A stretch of DNA of 28,602 nucleotides from an uncultured Alistipes sp. (GTDB taxonomy: Bacteria; Bacteroidota; Bacteroidia; Bacteroidales; Rikenellaceae), in NCBI GenBank assembly GCA_937895825.1, contig CALBKP010000111.1:1-28602 (forward strand), in the 5' to 3' direction. The notes beneath the pieces are model-generated. The model saw only the letters and a list, made by a program, of their open reading frames with translations. It made no database searches and had not been told where the DNA came from. A program made the translations under genes and the position numbers. Below are positions 1 through 7,495 of this stretch, piece by piece; positions within the stretch are counted from its first letter, which is position 1, and each line of letters begins with the position of its first letter.

Positions 1-749
1 GAGGTGTGAGCTACCCCTCGACGGGTTCGACGGGCGATGGCTACGACTTTGCAGCGTCGGTGGGTCACTCGATAGAGCCGGTGCGTCCGTCGCTAACGCC
101 ATTTGTTACGTCGCATCCGCAGAAGGAGTATCTCAATGGCCTGCTGCTTAAGAACGTAGGGGCGAAGCTATATATAGACAATGAACTCGCGGGTGAGGAG
201 TTTGGTGAGCTCGGATTCTCGGAGCGAGGCATCGAGGGTGCGGTGGCCTTGCGCCTAAGCCGCGATGTGGTGGATGCTATCATCGACGAGCGCCGGGTGA
301 AGCTCGTCGTAGACCTCAAGCCTGCGTTGGACGAGGCTACGCTGCTGGCACGCATAGACCGCGAGATTGCCGATATGCAACCCTCTGAGTTCTTCTCGGA
401 GCTGCTACGTAAGCTCGTACCCAAGCAGATGGTCGTGCCCTTGGCAAAGGAGGTAGACTTTCACTCTAAGACATACGTCGGCAAGCTCACCGACACGGAG
501 AAGCAGCGCCTGGTAAAGATATTGAAGGGTATGGTATTTCCTATTGTGGACTACGCACCGTTCCAGTACGCCATTGTCACGGCTGGTGGTGTTGCGTGCG
601 ACGAGGTTAACAAATACACGATGGAGTCGTTGAAGGTTAAGGGCTTGTATTTCGCTGGTGAGGTACTCGATATAGATGCCAACACGGGTGGCTACAACAT
701 GCAGATAGCCTTCTCTACGGGACGCTTGGCTGGCCAGTTAAAGAAGTAA
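1..749 (+). CDS. BaiN/HI0933-family NAD(P)/FAD-dependent oxidoreductase, C-terminal part
   Basis: The reading frame is open to the left edge (codons before the GTG at 6 are sense), so the 5' part lies outside the window. The visible ~248 residues contain the hallmark C-terminal block GLYFAGEVLDIDANTGGYN followed by QIAFSTGRLAGQ, the FAD-contacting end of the HI0933/BaiN flavoprotein family (YhiN-like). The N-terminal dinucleotide-binding motif is not seen because it is upstream. The family's physiological substrate is usually unknown; BaiN itself was described in bile-acid dehydroxylation, but most homologues should not be assumed to do this. The next gene starts 2 nt after the stop, so the two are probably cotranscribed. 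Confidence 0.88.
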   Translation, partial: GVSYPSTGSTGDGYDFAASVGHSIEPVRPSLTPFVTSHPQKEYLNGLLLKNVGAKLYIDNELAGEEFGELGFSERGIEGAVALRLSRDVVDAIIDERRVKLVVDLKPALDEATLLARIDREIADMQPSEFFSELLRKLVPKQMVVPLAKEVDFHSKTYVGKLTDTEKQRLVKILKGMVFPIVDYAPFQYAIVTAGGVACDEVNKYTMESLKVKGLYFAGEVLDIDANTGGYNMQIAFSTGRLAGQLKK

Positions 750-751
750 CG

Positions 752-1264
752 ATGAAACGCTCGGGACGAACGCTCAAACAGAGGCTCTATGGGTTGAAGC
801 ACTTGCCTTCGCGAGTGCGCCGTGCGCGCTACTTCCGTGGCCATGGTGTACATTCGCCATACGTCTATGCCATCGTTCGTCAGGTGTTTATGCAGAAGCG
901 ACTCCTCGGCGAGGATCATTCGCTTCATGATAGACTCTTGGAGCTTGGTGTGTCACGTCGTCGTGCCGTGCAGCTTGATAACCTTATGGCGCACTGTGGC
1001 TATAAGAGCTGCTCTGTGGATGAGAAGCGAGAGGTGGATATGATTGTCGCTACGTTAGCTACTACCTGCGACTGCCTTGAGGAGTATGTGAGCTATGCCC
1101 GTGAGGTGGGGGCTACGCTCTGCGTGATGAGTCCCTATAAAAATGCCCAGCGCTGGGAGGTCTGCCGCAGGCTTATCGAGGAGCATCCATCGACCACGGT
1201 AGACAACCGTGGCTACCTGCTCTTCTTTAATAACCATCTGCCGAAGCAACGATTCAGACTATGA
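752..1264 (+). CDS. Small methyltransferase-like protein of unknown function
   Basis: 170 residues, very basic at the N-terminus. It carries the block RGHGVHSPYVY near residues 29-39, which I associate with Bacteroidota class I SAM-dependent methyltransferase-like proteins (RGHGVHSPF). No clear GxGxG SAM-binding loop is visible, so it may be a degenerate or Rossmann-only member. It starts 2 nt after the flavoprotein stop, and its TGA overlaps a possible ATG of the next frame (ATGA at 1261). Position in a three-gene forward run suggests cotranscription rather than function. Function unknown; the methyltransferase link is an inference from the N-terminal motif. Confidence 0.6.
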   Translation: MKRSGRTLKQRLYGLKHLPSRVRRARYFRGHGVHSPYVYAIVRQVFMQKRLLGEDHSLHDRLLELGVSRRRAVQLDNLMAHCGYKSCSVDEKREVDMIVATLATTCDCLEEYVSYAREVGATLCVMSPYKNAQRWEVCRRLIEEHPSTTVDNRGYLLFFNNHLPKQRFRL

Positions 1265-1314
1265 GTGTGCATTGCGAGGCGATGCTTAAGACCAAGACTA
1301 AAACATTGATTGAT

Positions 1315-1866
1315 ATGAAGATATATACTAAAAGTGGAGATGATGGCACTACGTCGCTTATCGGTGGCGAGCGTGTTAAGAAGTACGACCCAAGGGTCGA
1401 GGCATACGGTACTGTCGATGAACTTACGGCGTTTGTTGCACTGTTTGCAGATAACCTACGTGACGAGCCGCGTGCCGAGGATGTCGTTGAGCAGCTCGAG
1501 CGTGTGGAGTCGGAGCTGATGACCGTGCAGGCACTCCTGGCCGTTGGCCGTGGTGGTGAGGGTAAGGTTGCACCCCTCGAGGAGTTGCGCGTCGAACGCC
1601 TTGAGCAGTTGATTGATAGCCTCCAGACGGAGATTCCTGCCATTACGAAGTTTACCATCCCCGGGGGCCACCGTGCCGTGTCGCTTGCACACGTCTGCCG
1701 CACTGTATGCCGTCGCGCGGAGCGTGCGGCGCTCAGGGCTCAGGAGGTGGCTACGATAGATGCCACCACGCTGAAGTATCTTAACCGCCTCTCGGACTAC
1801 CTCTACACGCTCGGCAGGGTACTCACGGAGCGTTTCCGTGTGGAGGAGCGCCAGTGGATACCATAG
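1315..1866 (+). CDS. PduO-type cob(I)alamin adenosyltransferase
   Basis: The enzyme transfers the 5'-deoxyadenosyl group of ATP to cob(I)alamin (or cobinamide/cobyrinate) to give the adenosyl cofactor. Family landmarks are in order: N-terminal MKIYTKSGDDGTTSL (ATP-binding loop), ERVKKYDPRVEAYGTVDEL, and the C-terminal FTIPGGHRAVSLAHVCRT followed by CRRAER, which holds the conserved RT..CRRAER arginines. Length of 183 aa fits the family. I chose the ATG at 1315 because family members begin MKIYTKxGDxG; an in-frame ATG at 1261 overlapping the previous stop would add 18 residues without family similarity. Last gene of the forward run starting before the window. Confidence 0.92.
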   Translation: MKIYTKSGDDGTTSLIGGERVKKYDPRVEAYGTVDELTAFVALFADNLRDEPRAEDVVEQLERVESELMTVQALLAVGRGGEGKVAPLEELRVERLEQLIDSLQTEIPAITKFTIPGGHRAVSLAHVCRTVCRRAERAALRAQEVATIDATTLKYLNRLSDYLYTLGRVLTERFRVEERQWIP

Positions 1867-1902
1867 CGCGAAGGGATTGAGAGTCAAATATTTTTAGAGA
1901 TA

Positions 1903-1935
1903 TTGTTGTATATAGAAAATTATTTTATACATTTG
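1903..1935 (+). promoter_or_regulatory. Bacteroidota-type promoter of the DUF2795 gene
   Basis: TACATTTG at 1928-1935 matches the TAnnTTTG -7 box, with TTG at 1906-1908 (19 nt upstream) as the -33 element. It implies a leader of about 60 nt before the ATG at 2006. The leader is AT-rich without a Shine-Dalgarno sequence, as usual for this phylum. Confidence 0.65.
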
Positions 1936-2005
1936 CACGCTAAATATTCAAACGAGACGTTCTTTTGGACGATAAATATAAAATAATTATTAAACGATAT
2001 AGATT

Positions 2006-2227
2006 ATGTATTGGACATTAGAGCTTGCATCGAAGTTGGAGGATGCACCATGGCCCGCAACAAGAGAGGAACTTATTGACTATGCCGTGCGCTCGGGTGC
2101 TCCGCTTGAGGTGCTTGAGAACTTGCAGGAGATTGAGGATGAGGGTGATATCTACGAGTCTATTGAGGATATATGGCCCGACTACCCCTCGAAGGATGAC
2201 TTCTTCTTTAACGAGGAGGAGTATTAA
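2006..2227 (+). CDS. DUF2795-like small acidic protein
   Basis: 73 residues, strongly acidic. It begins MYWTLELASKLEDAPWPATREELIDYA and ends KDDFFFNEEEY. The W-P-A-T-x-x-E-L-I-x-Y-A block and size match the DUF2795 family common in Bacteroidota. Function unknown. It has its own promoter and stands as a monocistronic gene. The oddity is at its end: the last codons (FNEEEY and the TAA) recur at 4412-4432, just before a strong terminator. The 3' end therefore looks like the junction of a 2.2-kb insertion carrying the restriction-like gene downstream. The original stop and terminator are plausibly the copy at 4415-4521. Confidence 0.85.
   Translation: MYWTLELASKLEDAPWPATREELIDYAVRSGAPLEVLENLQEIEDEGDIYESIEDIWPDYPSKDDFFFNEEEY
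2210..2227 (+). repeat. Left 18-bp direct repeat (3' end of the DUF2795 gene)
   Basis: The 18 bases AACGAGGAGGAGTATTAA, encoding NEEEY and the stop, occur here and again exactly at 4415-4432. The preceding codon is TTT here and TTC there (both Phe), so the similarity extends one codon by a synonymous change. Confidence 0.85.
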
Positions 2228-2234
2228 AAAGATT

Positions 2235-2256
2235 TTATCAGCAAATGCGCTGATAA
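2235..2256 (+). other. Perfect 8-bp hairpin after DUF2795
   Basis: TTATCAGC and GCTGATAA pair around a 6-nt loop, 7 nt after the DUF2795 stop. It is not followed by a T-run, but sits directly before the terminator hairpin at 2262-2298 and may protect the mRNA 3' end. Confidence 0.5.
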
Positions 2257-2261
2257 TCAAG

Positions 2262-2298
2262 AGAGAAGCAAGGAATATAAACTTGTTTCTCTTTTTTT
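2262..2298 (+). terminator. Rho-independent terminator after DUF2795
   Basis: An 11-bp stem (AGAGAAGCAAG with CTTGTTTCTCT, one G:T pair) closes a 9-nt loop and runs into seven T residues. It ends the DUF2795 transcript before the restriction-like gene and appears to belong to the left end of the inserted segment. Confidence 0.75.
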
Positions 2299-2355
2299 GT
2301 TTTTATCATCTCCCATCTGAAACCATCGTTATACACCATTCTTAGCGGGATACTA

Positions 2356-2386
2356 TTGGTTTTCTTGTATATTATTCTTAACTTTG
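2356..2386 (+). promoter_or_regulatory. Promoter of the GmrSD-like gene
   Basis: TAACTTTG at 2379-2386 (-7 box) and TTG at 2356-2358, 20 nt apart, fit the Bacteroidota consensus. Predicted transcription start is near 2393, giving a 70-nt leader. Just after it is the palindrome TCACTAAAGTGA at 2402-2413, a possible operator. Confidence 0.6.
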
Positions 2387-2462
2387 CGTTATCCTCTTAC
2401 ATCACTAAAGTGAGATACAATCAAGCAACGAGCGAAAAATTTGAATAATAAATGTTTAATAT

Positions 2463-4292
2463 ATGATAAAGTCTATTGATACACCCATTGCCGACATACT
2501 TAAAGGGATAGATAACGGTACAATACAGCTTCCAGACTTTCAGCGTGGCTGGGTATGGGAGGATAATCGAATCCGAGCACTAATTGCAAGTATAAGCAAT
2601 GCATATCCCGTTGGTGCTGCAATGTTCTTGGATGCTACGGGAGACAATGTGCATTTCAAGAGCAGACTATTCGAGGGTGTTGACGCATCTCATTCGTCAG
2701 TCTCGCCTAAAACGCTCGTACTCGATGGACAGCAACGCACAACATCCATCTATCGTTCTATGTACTGTAAGTCTGCAGTAAAAACAATGGACTCAAAGAA
2801 GAAACCCATTTCGAGATATTACTACTTGAACATTCCATTGTGCTTGGATACATTAACAGATAGAATTGATGCTGTGGTCTCTGTACCTGAAGATAGAGTT
2901 ATTAGAGAGAACATCGGCAGGGATATAAAGTTGGATTTATCTACCCCTGAGAAGGAGTATGAACAGCATTATTTTCCTCTGAACATAGTTTTCGACCCTA
3001 ATAGCACGATGAATTGGATGTTTGGCTATTTGAATTTTCATAGTCATTCACAGGATATTCAAAGCCAATGGACCAACTTTTGGAAAGAGATACTCTCACC
3101 AATGTCGCAATATCAAATTCCCGTAATCGAATTGGGCAGCGATGTTCCGAAAGAGGCGGTTTGTCAAGTATTTGAAAATGTCAATCAGGGAGGTGTATCC
3201 TTAACAGTATTTGAATTAGTAACAGCAACTTTTGCAGCAGATAACTTCGAACTTCGTAAAGATTGGGACTCTATATGGAGCGAGTTGAAGAATGATAAAG
3301 TAATGCAGTACAAAAATAACCAACCTGCATTTACAGGAACGGATTTCCTTACTGCTATCACCTTGCTAAATAACTATAAACTATGGCAAGCGGGAAAACG
3401 AGGTGGTGTTAGCTGCAAAAAGAAGGATGTTCTAAGACTACAATATGAGGAATATAAAGAGCACAAGGATGCATTGATAGAAGGTCTTAATGAAGCCATC
3501 AAATTCATCAAGGAGCAGTGTATCTACACATCTGTGGACTTGCCATATACCTCACAAATTATTCCATTGGCTGTTACTTTTGCAATAGATAAGAACTTGT
3601 GGTTTAACGCCAAAAACAAAGCAAAACTGACACAATGGTATTGGTGTGGTGTATTTGGCGAATTGTATGGAGGTGCAAATGAAACTCGATATGTGACAGA
3701 TGTGCAAGGATTGGCAAAATGGACTCAAGATGATAATGACCTACCTGATACAGTACAACGCTCAAACTTCTTTGCATCTCGTCTAAACCAGCTTACAACG
3801 CGTAATAGTGCTGCATACAAGGGAGTGATGGCTTTGATACTGAAGAATCATTGCAAGGACTTTATATCAGGCTCAGAGATGGACTTTGCTTCATATGTAG
3901 GCGAGGCCACCGACATTCATCATATCTTTCCAGCCAACTACTGTGAACAGCAAAAGATTGACATTAAGCGATGGAATAGTGTTATTAATAAAACCCCTAT
4001 ATACGCTCGTACAAATCGAATAATTGGAGGTTATGCTCCGACCAAATATCTTAGTAGTATTGAGCGAAATCACGGCGTAGACACTGCTGATTTGAATAAT
4101 TATTTGAAATCTCATTTAATAGATATCGAGGCGATTAGAAACGATGACTTCGATACATATTTTCAGAATAGGGCTAACGCGATATACGACTTGATTGAGA
4201 AGGCTACAGGCAAGACAGTTGCAGGTCGTGAAAATAATGACACCGATTTAAATGACGAGGTTGTTACTGAAGAACAAGAAATCTTTTTATAG
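2463..4292 (+). CDS. GmrSD/DUF262-type restriction-like protein with C-terminal HNH domain
   Basis: 609 residues. The N-terminal DUF262 (ParB/Srx-like) domain shows QLPDFQRGWVW at about 22-32 and the diagnostic DGQQR motif at 88-92 (ParB/Srx-fold nucleotide-binding site in GmrS). The C-terminal DUF1524-like HNH nuclease domain shows DIHHIFP at 484-490 and a following asparagine-rich NSVINKTPI..NRIIGG block. This is the single-chain form of GmrSD, a type IV restriction enzyme acting on modified (e.g. glucosylated hydroxymethylcytosine) phage DNA; the target of this member is unknown. It is alone, with its own promoter, inside a segment bounded by 18-bp direct repeats, and has more A/T-ending codons than neighbours, consistent with horizontal gain as a defence gene. 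Confidence 0.88.
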   Translation: MIKSIDTPIADILKGIDNGTIQLPDFQRGWVWEDNRIRALIASISNAYPVGAAMFLDATGDNVHFKSRLFEGVDASHSSVSPKTLVLDGQQRTTSIYRSMYCKSAVKTMDSKKKPISRYYYLNIPLCLDTLTDRIDAVVSVPEDRVIRENIGRDIKLDLSTPEKEYEQHYFPLNIVFDPNSTMNWMFGYLNFHSHSQDIQSQWTNFWKEILSPMSQYQIPVIELGSDVPKEAVCQVFENVNQGGVSLTVFELVTATFAADNFELRKDWDSIWSELKNDKVMQYKNNQPAFTGTDFLTAITLLNNYKLWQAGKRGGVSCKKKDVLRLQYEEYKEHKDALIEGLNEAIKFIKEQCIYTSVDLPYTSQIIPLAVTFAIDKNLWFNAKNKAKLTQWYWCGVFGELYGGANETRYVTDVQGLAKWTQDDNDLPDTVQRSNFFASRLNQLTTRNSAAYKGVMALILKNHCKDFISGSEMDFASYVGEATDIHHIFPANYCEQQKIDIKRWNSVINKTPIYARTNRIIGGYAPTKYLSSIERNHGVDTADLNNYLKSHLIDIEAIRNDDFDTYFQNRANAIYDLIEKATGKTVAGRENNDTDLNDEVVTEEQEIFL

Positions 4293-4414
4293 TTAAAAAA
4301 ATGTATCAATTCAAGTAAATGCCTTAAAAACAACCGAATAAACTTGTATATAAACTTGTACAATACAAAATAGACACTAATACTCAACGACTTACAAGCT
4401 CTAAATACTCTTTC

Positions 4415-4432
4415 AACGAGGAGGAGTATTAA
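4415..4432 (+). repeat. Right 18-bp direct repeat, remnant of the DUF2795 3' end
   Basis: Exact copy of 2210-2227. Read in frame, the bases from 4409 encode SFNEEEY and a stop, against FFNEEEY in the gene, with TTC for TTT at the Phe. It is therefore best explained as an orphaned gene end rather than chance. Confidence 0.85.
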
Positions 4433-4468
4433 TTTCTTGTGATATGAGGTCATCTTCGACCTATCCCT

Positions 4469-4521
4469 AAAAGAGCGCCATGGGATAGTACTCATACGTA
4501 CATCCCATGGCGCTCTTTTTT
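4469..4521 (+). terminator. Strong terminator, probably originally of the DUF2795 gene
   Basis: An 18-bp perfect stem (AAAAGAGCGCCATGGGAT paired with its exact complement at 4502-4519), with loop GTAC/GTAC extending it, is followed by a T-run. It now terminates the restriction-like gene. Because it follows the orphaned DUF2795 end, it likely served that gene before the insertion. The A-run on the left arm also lets it act weakly on convergent rdgB transcripts. Confidence 0.85.
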
Positions 4522-4678
4522 GTGATAAGCAAAATCTAATTCCTTCTGACAAGAGATTAACTTGCCGTGAAAAGTCGCAGATTACGGCTTTTGACTCCAA
4601 TTAGGCTTGCAACTTAGAATATTGTGATTAAGGATATTAAGGGAGTCGTCCATAAACTCACCAACTATATGCCCCTCT

Positions 4679-5251
4679 CTATTTTTGCAGCATAGCGGCG
4701 AGCTTTGCTACTGCTCGGCCACGGTGCGATATGGCGTTCTTCTCCTCGGCCGTCATCTCGGCAAAGGTTTTGTCGTAGCCATCGGGGACGAAAAGTGGGT
4801 CGTAACCGAAGCCCTCGCAGCCCGACTCCTTAGTAGCGATGCACCCCTCGACGATGCCCTCGACCTGCTGCTCCACACCACCGCGTATGATTGATATAAC
4901 GGTGCGGAAGCGGGCGCGGCGGTTATCCGAGCCTTGTAGTTCGGCGAGCAGTTTACGGTTGTTGGCTTTGTAGTCGTGACCATCTGTGGCGTAGCGTGCC
5001 GAGTGAACGCCCGGAGCGCCGCCAAGAGCCTCGACCTCCAAGCCTGTATCGTCGGCAAAGCAGTCCAACCCCGTGCGCTCGTATACATAGTGCGCTTTGA
5101 GCGATGCATTCTCCTCCAGCGTAGCCCCCGTTTCTGGTATATCTTCGGTGATGTCCACCTCGCGGAGTGTGACAAGCTCGTAGTTATCACCAAGCACAGC
5201 TCCGACCTCGGCCAGTTTATGTGCGTTGTTAGTAGCAAATACAATCTTCAT
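4679..5251 (-). CDS. rdgB: RdgB/HAM1 non-canonical purine NTP pyrophosphatase
   Basis: Hydrolyses ITP, dITP and XTP to monophosphates plus pyrophosphate, cleaning the nucleotide pool. At 190 aa it has the normal length. Family motifs are all present: TNNAHKLAE (residues 7-15, nucleotide binding), FADDTGLEV with the metal-binding acidic pair, GVHSARYA, FGYDPLF and the C-terminal SHRGRA. It is the last gene of a minus-strand run (two barrel proteins, a broken lipoprotein gene, rdgB) with 17 nt to the upstream reading frame, so it probably depends on their promoter. The function has no obvious link to the envelope genes above it. Confidence 0.95.
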   Translation of the reverse strand: MKIVFATNNAHKLAEVGAVLGDNYELVTLREVDITEDIPETGATLEENASLKAHYVYERTGLDCFADDTGLEVEALGGAPGVHSARYATDGHDYKANNRKLLAELQGSDNRRARFRTVISIIRGGVEQQVEGIVEGCIATKESGCEGFGYDPLFVPDGYDKTFAEMTAEEKNAISHRGRAVAKLAAMLQK

Positions 5252-5268
5252 ATCTTCTCTCTTTAGGT

Positions 5269-5586
5269 TTACTCTATGGGGTAGCTTACCACCATACTTC
5301 CCGTCCTACTTTCCGTCTCGATGACGACTCTATGCTCGTAGGGTACGATGGTGGCCTTTGCCGTGTCGGTAGTGCGGTAGAGCGCATCGTAGGCCGTGAT
5401 GGTCATCGAGCCATCCAGCAGGCCGCGCGTGCTCGAGTAGCGTATCGGGTAGCTTATGTCGGTGGTGAATGTGAGCGGCGATGTTGCGGACTCCTCTCTG
5501 TCGATCATAACCATCTCGCCAGTGTACAACAACTCGTACTGACCCTCGTTGTCGATGCTTAGCTGACCACTAAGCGTGGCATACCC
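5269..5586 (-). pseudogene. C-terminal part of a lipoprotein cut off by an in-frame TAG
   Basis: After the TAG at 5587-5589 the same frame continues open for 105 codons, starting GYATLSGQLSIDNEGQYELL, to a stop at 5269. No in-frame ATG lies near its start; the first possible start is a TTG at 5530-5532. The character (Thr/Ser-rich beta-strand pattern, as in the upstream half) is continuous. I read this as the second half of one ~256-residue lipoprotein interrupted by a nonsense mutation of a codon such as CAG, TGG or TAT. The code is standard here, as other genes in the window end in TAG. Confidence 0.65.
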
Positions 5587-6042
5587 CTATGACTCCTCGT
5601 TGTTCAGGCGGTGGAACGTAACGTCGAATCTGCCATCATTACTGCGAGCGATGGTTGCCTTGTAGCTGTTACCTCCCGTGCGCTGCACCTCCCAGCGGTC
5701 GGCGTACATGTCGATAATGAGACTATACGTCGTGTTGAAGTAGGTGGTGTATTGCAGCGTGTGACGGTTGTCGATGACGATGATTGCAGCATTGCCGAAG
5801 TGTCGGTCGGCGTAGGCCTGGCGCTCGGTGTCGTCCTCGATTTGTAGCATGTAGTGGTATTTGGTAAGCTCTCCGAGCACGCTGTTTACGCGGCGTATGT
5901 CGCCAAGAGATACCTCCCAGAGCATATGTCCCAATACCTCGGGGCGTGGCTCCTCGCCCGAGTCGAGCTCACAACTTGAGGCCATAAGCGTAATGAGTAG
6001 CACCGTAAATCGTAGCGCCGTAAGTCTAATATGTCGTCTCAT
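5587..6042 (-). CDS. Lipoprotein of unknown function, truncated by amber codon
   Basis: 151 residues with an N-terminal basic/hydrophobic stretch ending LMASSC (residues 19-24), a lipobox for lipidation at Cys24. The rest is a beta-rich domain with no family I recognise, ending HRLNNEES then TAG. It lies 11 nt downstream of the second barrel protein, so it is part of the same minus-strand run and probably an outer-membrane or periplasmic partner of those proteins. The product lacks the ~105 residues encoded in frame after the stop, so it is probably the N-terminal fragment of a broken gene. Whether the fragment is stable or functional cannot be told. Confidence 0.6.
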   Translation of the reverse strand: MRRHIRLTALRFTVLLITLMASSCELDSGEEPRPEVLGHMLWEVSLGDIRRVNSVLGELTKYHYMLQIEDDTERQAYADRHFGNAAIIVIDNRHTLQYTTYFNTTYSLIIDMYADRWEVQRTGGNSYKATIARSNDGRFDVTFHRLNNEES

Positions 6043-6053
6043 AGTAAAATGTA

Positions 6054-6677
6054 TTAAAATCTGTAACCAACACCTGCACGTAGGCTGCCGCTAATGCCAG
6101 CACCCACCTCGGCAAAGAAATATACCTTACGGCCGAGTGTAAGGCCAAAGAACGTAAGGTCGTACATTGGCGTAACCACGCCATCGTCATAGGCGAAGCG
6201 TGCGGCTATGCCAGCGCCTACGGCCGAGTAGAGGTTGATGATAGGCTTGCGTAAGTAGTCGAAGCGTAGGTTAAGGATGAGGGCTGCTGCAATGCGGTTG
6301 TTGCGGTAGAGCAACTCGTTAGTCGATACGTGGCGCATCGACGACCACGTGGCGGCAAACGTAGCCTTGCCACCGAGCGATAGCCATGGCTTAATGTTGC
6401 AGCTATACTCAAGGTTAATGCCTGGGAGATAGCGTGTGGCGCTCTCATAGTAGCGTGCCGATGCAAGCATATCGCTGGTGCTGTATATCGCGTCGGCATC
6501 AGCAACCGTGTCGTTGTTGTCAACGAGGTAGAAGTAAGACATCAGTCCTGGAGCGCTCAGGCTTAGGCGTATGTTATGGCGATTATCTATGGATATATCC
6601 CTTGATTGCTGTGCATAGGCAGCTACGCATGTGAGCGAGAGGATGATTCCTATGAGTATGATTCTTATCTGTCGCAT
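6054..6677 (-). CDS. Outer-membrane beta-barrel protein
   Basis: 207 residues. Signal peptide 1-22 (MRQIRIILIGIILSLTCVAAYAQ, cleavage after AYA). The mature part has alternating aromatic/hydrophobic strands (YLPGINLEYS, IAAALILNLRFDYL, KVYFFAEVGAGI) and ends in a C-terminal aromatic, GVGYRF, the usual sorting end of outer-membrane barrels. It is paralogous to the gene just upstream (both share INLYSAVGAG/VQLYSGVGVA, FFGLTLGRK/FIGITVGRE and the GxGYRF end), with 3 nt between them, so the pair arose by tandem duplication. Ligand or role unknown. Confidence 0.75.
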   Translation of the reverse strand: MRQIRIILIGIILSLTCVAAYAQQSRDISIDNRHNIRLSLSAPGLMSYFYLVDNNDTVADADAIYSTSDMLASARYYESATRYLPGINLEYSCNIKPWLSLGGKATFAATWSSMRHVSTNELLYRNNRIAAALILNLRFDYLRKPIINLYSAVGAGIAARFAYDDGVVTPMYDLTFFGLTLGRKVYFFAEVGAGISGSLRAGVGYRF

Positions 6678-6680
6678 AGC

Positions 6681-7391
6681 TTAGTGTTTTGAGTTTGAGT
6701 TAAATCTGTATCCGATACCTGCGCTTATTGTACCACGACAGCCAGCGCCTATATCGAGGTAGCCAAACCACTCTCGGCCAACCGTGATGCCTATGAACGT
6801 GACATCGAAGCCTACACCCCAACGGCTCTCTGTACGCCCATGTAGCGTGGGCTCATATATGGCCAACATGGCGGCTACGCCTACGCCCGAGTAGAGCTGC
6901 ACGATACTGCGGTTGAGCCAGCCGAAGCGAACAATGGGCATAAGGCTCAGCGAGTGGTAGTTGTAGCACCCTATACGGCTATGATCCACAGTGCTTGACA
7001 CCCTGCCAAAGCCTCCCGACCACGAGGCCACACCACCGATGTAGAGCCACCGTAGCGGCCAGTAGCCGTAGTCGGCATTAACGGTAAACCAGCGCGTCTT
7101 GCCAAGCGTGCTGTTCTCGGGCAGGTCGTACGGGTAGTCACGCCAGTCGAAGTTGGGAGCGTAGTCGTGCGGCGTGTATGGGTTGTAGGCTATGCCCAAG
7201 CGCACCTCGTGCTTGTATGCGGGGTTGAGGTGGCGGCCGAGCCACGGACCCTCCGTTACCTTATCGGAGGGTAGGGTAGCAAGCGTAGTATCCTGAGCGT
7301 CGTGCTGCTCGCTCTGCCGCTGTGCCACCGCCTTCGTTGACCCGAGGAGCGTTAGTGCTGTCACAAGTGTCAGTAGGATTAATCTCTTCAT
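6681..7391 (-). CDS. Outer-membrane beta-barrel protein, paralogue of the next gene
   Basis: 236 residues. Signal peptide 1-23 (hydrophobic LILLTLVTALTLLGS, cleavage after AVA). A polar Gln/Asp-rich stretch follows, then barrel-like strands and the C-terminal IGYRFNSNSKH; the aromatic end is followed by seven extra residues, unlike its paralogue. It is first in the minus-strand run and has a consensus promoter upstream. Compared with the downstream copy it has a longer N-terminal linker containing WLGRHLNPAYKHEVRLG. Function unknown; a small porin or surface-structure protein is possible. Confidence 0.75.
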   Translation of the reverse strand: MKRLILLTLVTALTLLGSTKAVAQRQSEQHDAQDTTLATLPSDKVTEGPWLGRHLNPAYKHEVRLGIAYNPYTPHDYAPNFDWRDYPYDLPENSTLGKTRWFTVNADYGYWPLRWLYIGGVASWSGGFGRVSSTVDHSRIGCYNYHSLSLMPIVRFGWLNRSIVQLYSGVGVAAMLAIYEPTLHGRTESRWGVGFDVTFIGITVGREWFGYLDIGAGCRGTISAGIGYRFNSNSKH

Positions 7392-7420
7392 ACGGCGTTT
7401 AAATCTCGATTAACTTTTTG

Positions 7421-7452
7421 CAAAGATAGAGTATAAAACGCACTCTAACCAA
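7421..7452 (-). promoter_or_regulatory. Promoter of the outer-membrane protein run
   Basis: On the minus strand TATCTTTG (7428-7421) is a perfect TAnnTTTG box, and TTG lies about 21 nt upstream (7452-7450). The leader to the ATG at 7391 is about 25 nt. Confidence 0.65.
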
Positions 7453-7495
7453 AAAAAACGGGCACAAATTTTTCCAGGGTGGTATGCTTAAGTTG

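Larger units (their letters stand above)
2210..4432 (+). mobile_element. Putative defence-gene insertion bounded by direct repeats
   Basis: About 2.2 kb lies between two copies of the 3' end of the DUF2795 gene. It contains one complete gene (a GmrSD/DUF262-like protein) with its own promoter and terminator-like hairpins, and is visibly richer in A/T codons (AAA, AAT, GAA) than its neighbours. No integrase or transposase is present. The synonymous difference next to the repeat suggests the incoming piece carried its own version of the gene end, as expected when an element restores the gene it enters. Mechanism unknown; homologous replacement or site-specific integration by a trans-acting enzyme are both possible. 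Confidence 0.55.
4293..4678. other. Intergenic region between the defence gene and rdgB
   Basis: 386 nt without a credible gene. It holds the right-hand repeat of the DUF2795 end (4415-4432) and the strong terminator at 4469-4521. The rest (4293-4411) is AT-rich, with a short repeated AAACTTGTA. From 4522 to 4678 I see only a weak GCCGT/ACGGC hairpin followed by TTTT, downstream of rdgB in the opposite sense to that needed for it. Confidence 0.6.

Noticed and set aside
4163..4600. 145-codon minus-strand frame over the end of the GmrSD gene and the terminator
   Set aside because: It runs through the terminator hairpin and the repeat, with no recognisable protein features.
5587..5589. Possible amber recoding (TAG read as an amino acid)
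   Set aside because: Other genes here (such as those ending at 1866 and 14811) use TAG as a normal stop and no suppressor tRNA is seen, so a nonsense mutation is simpler.
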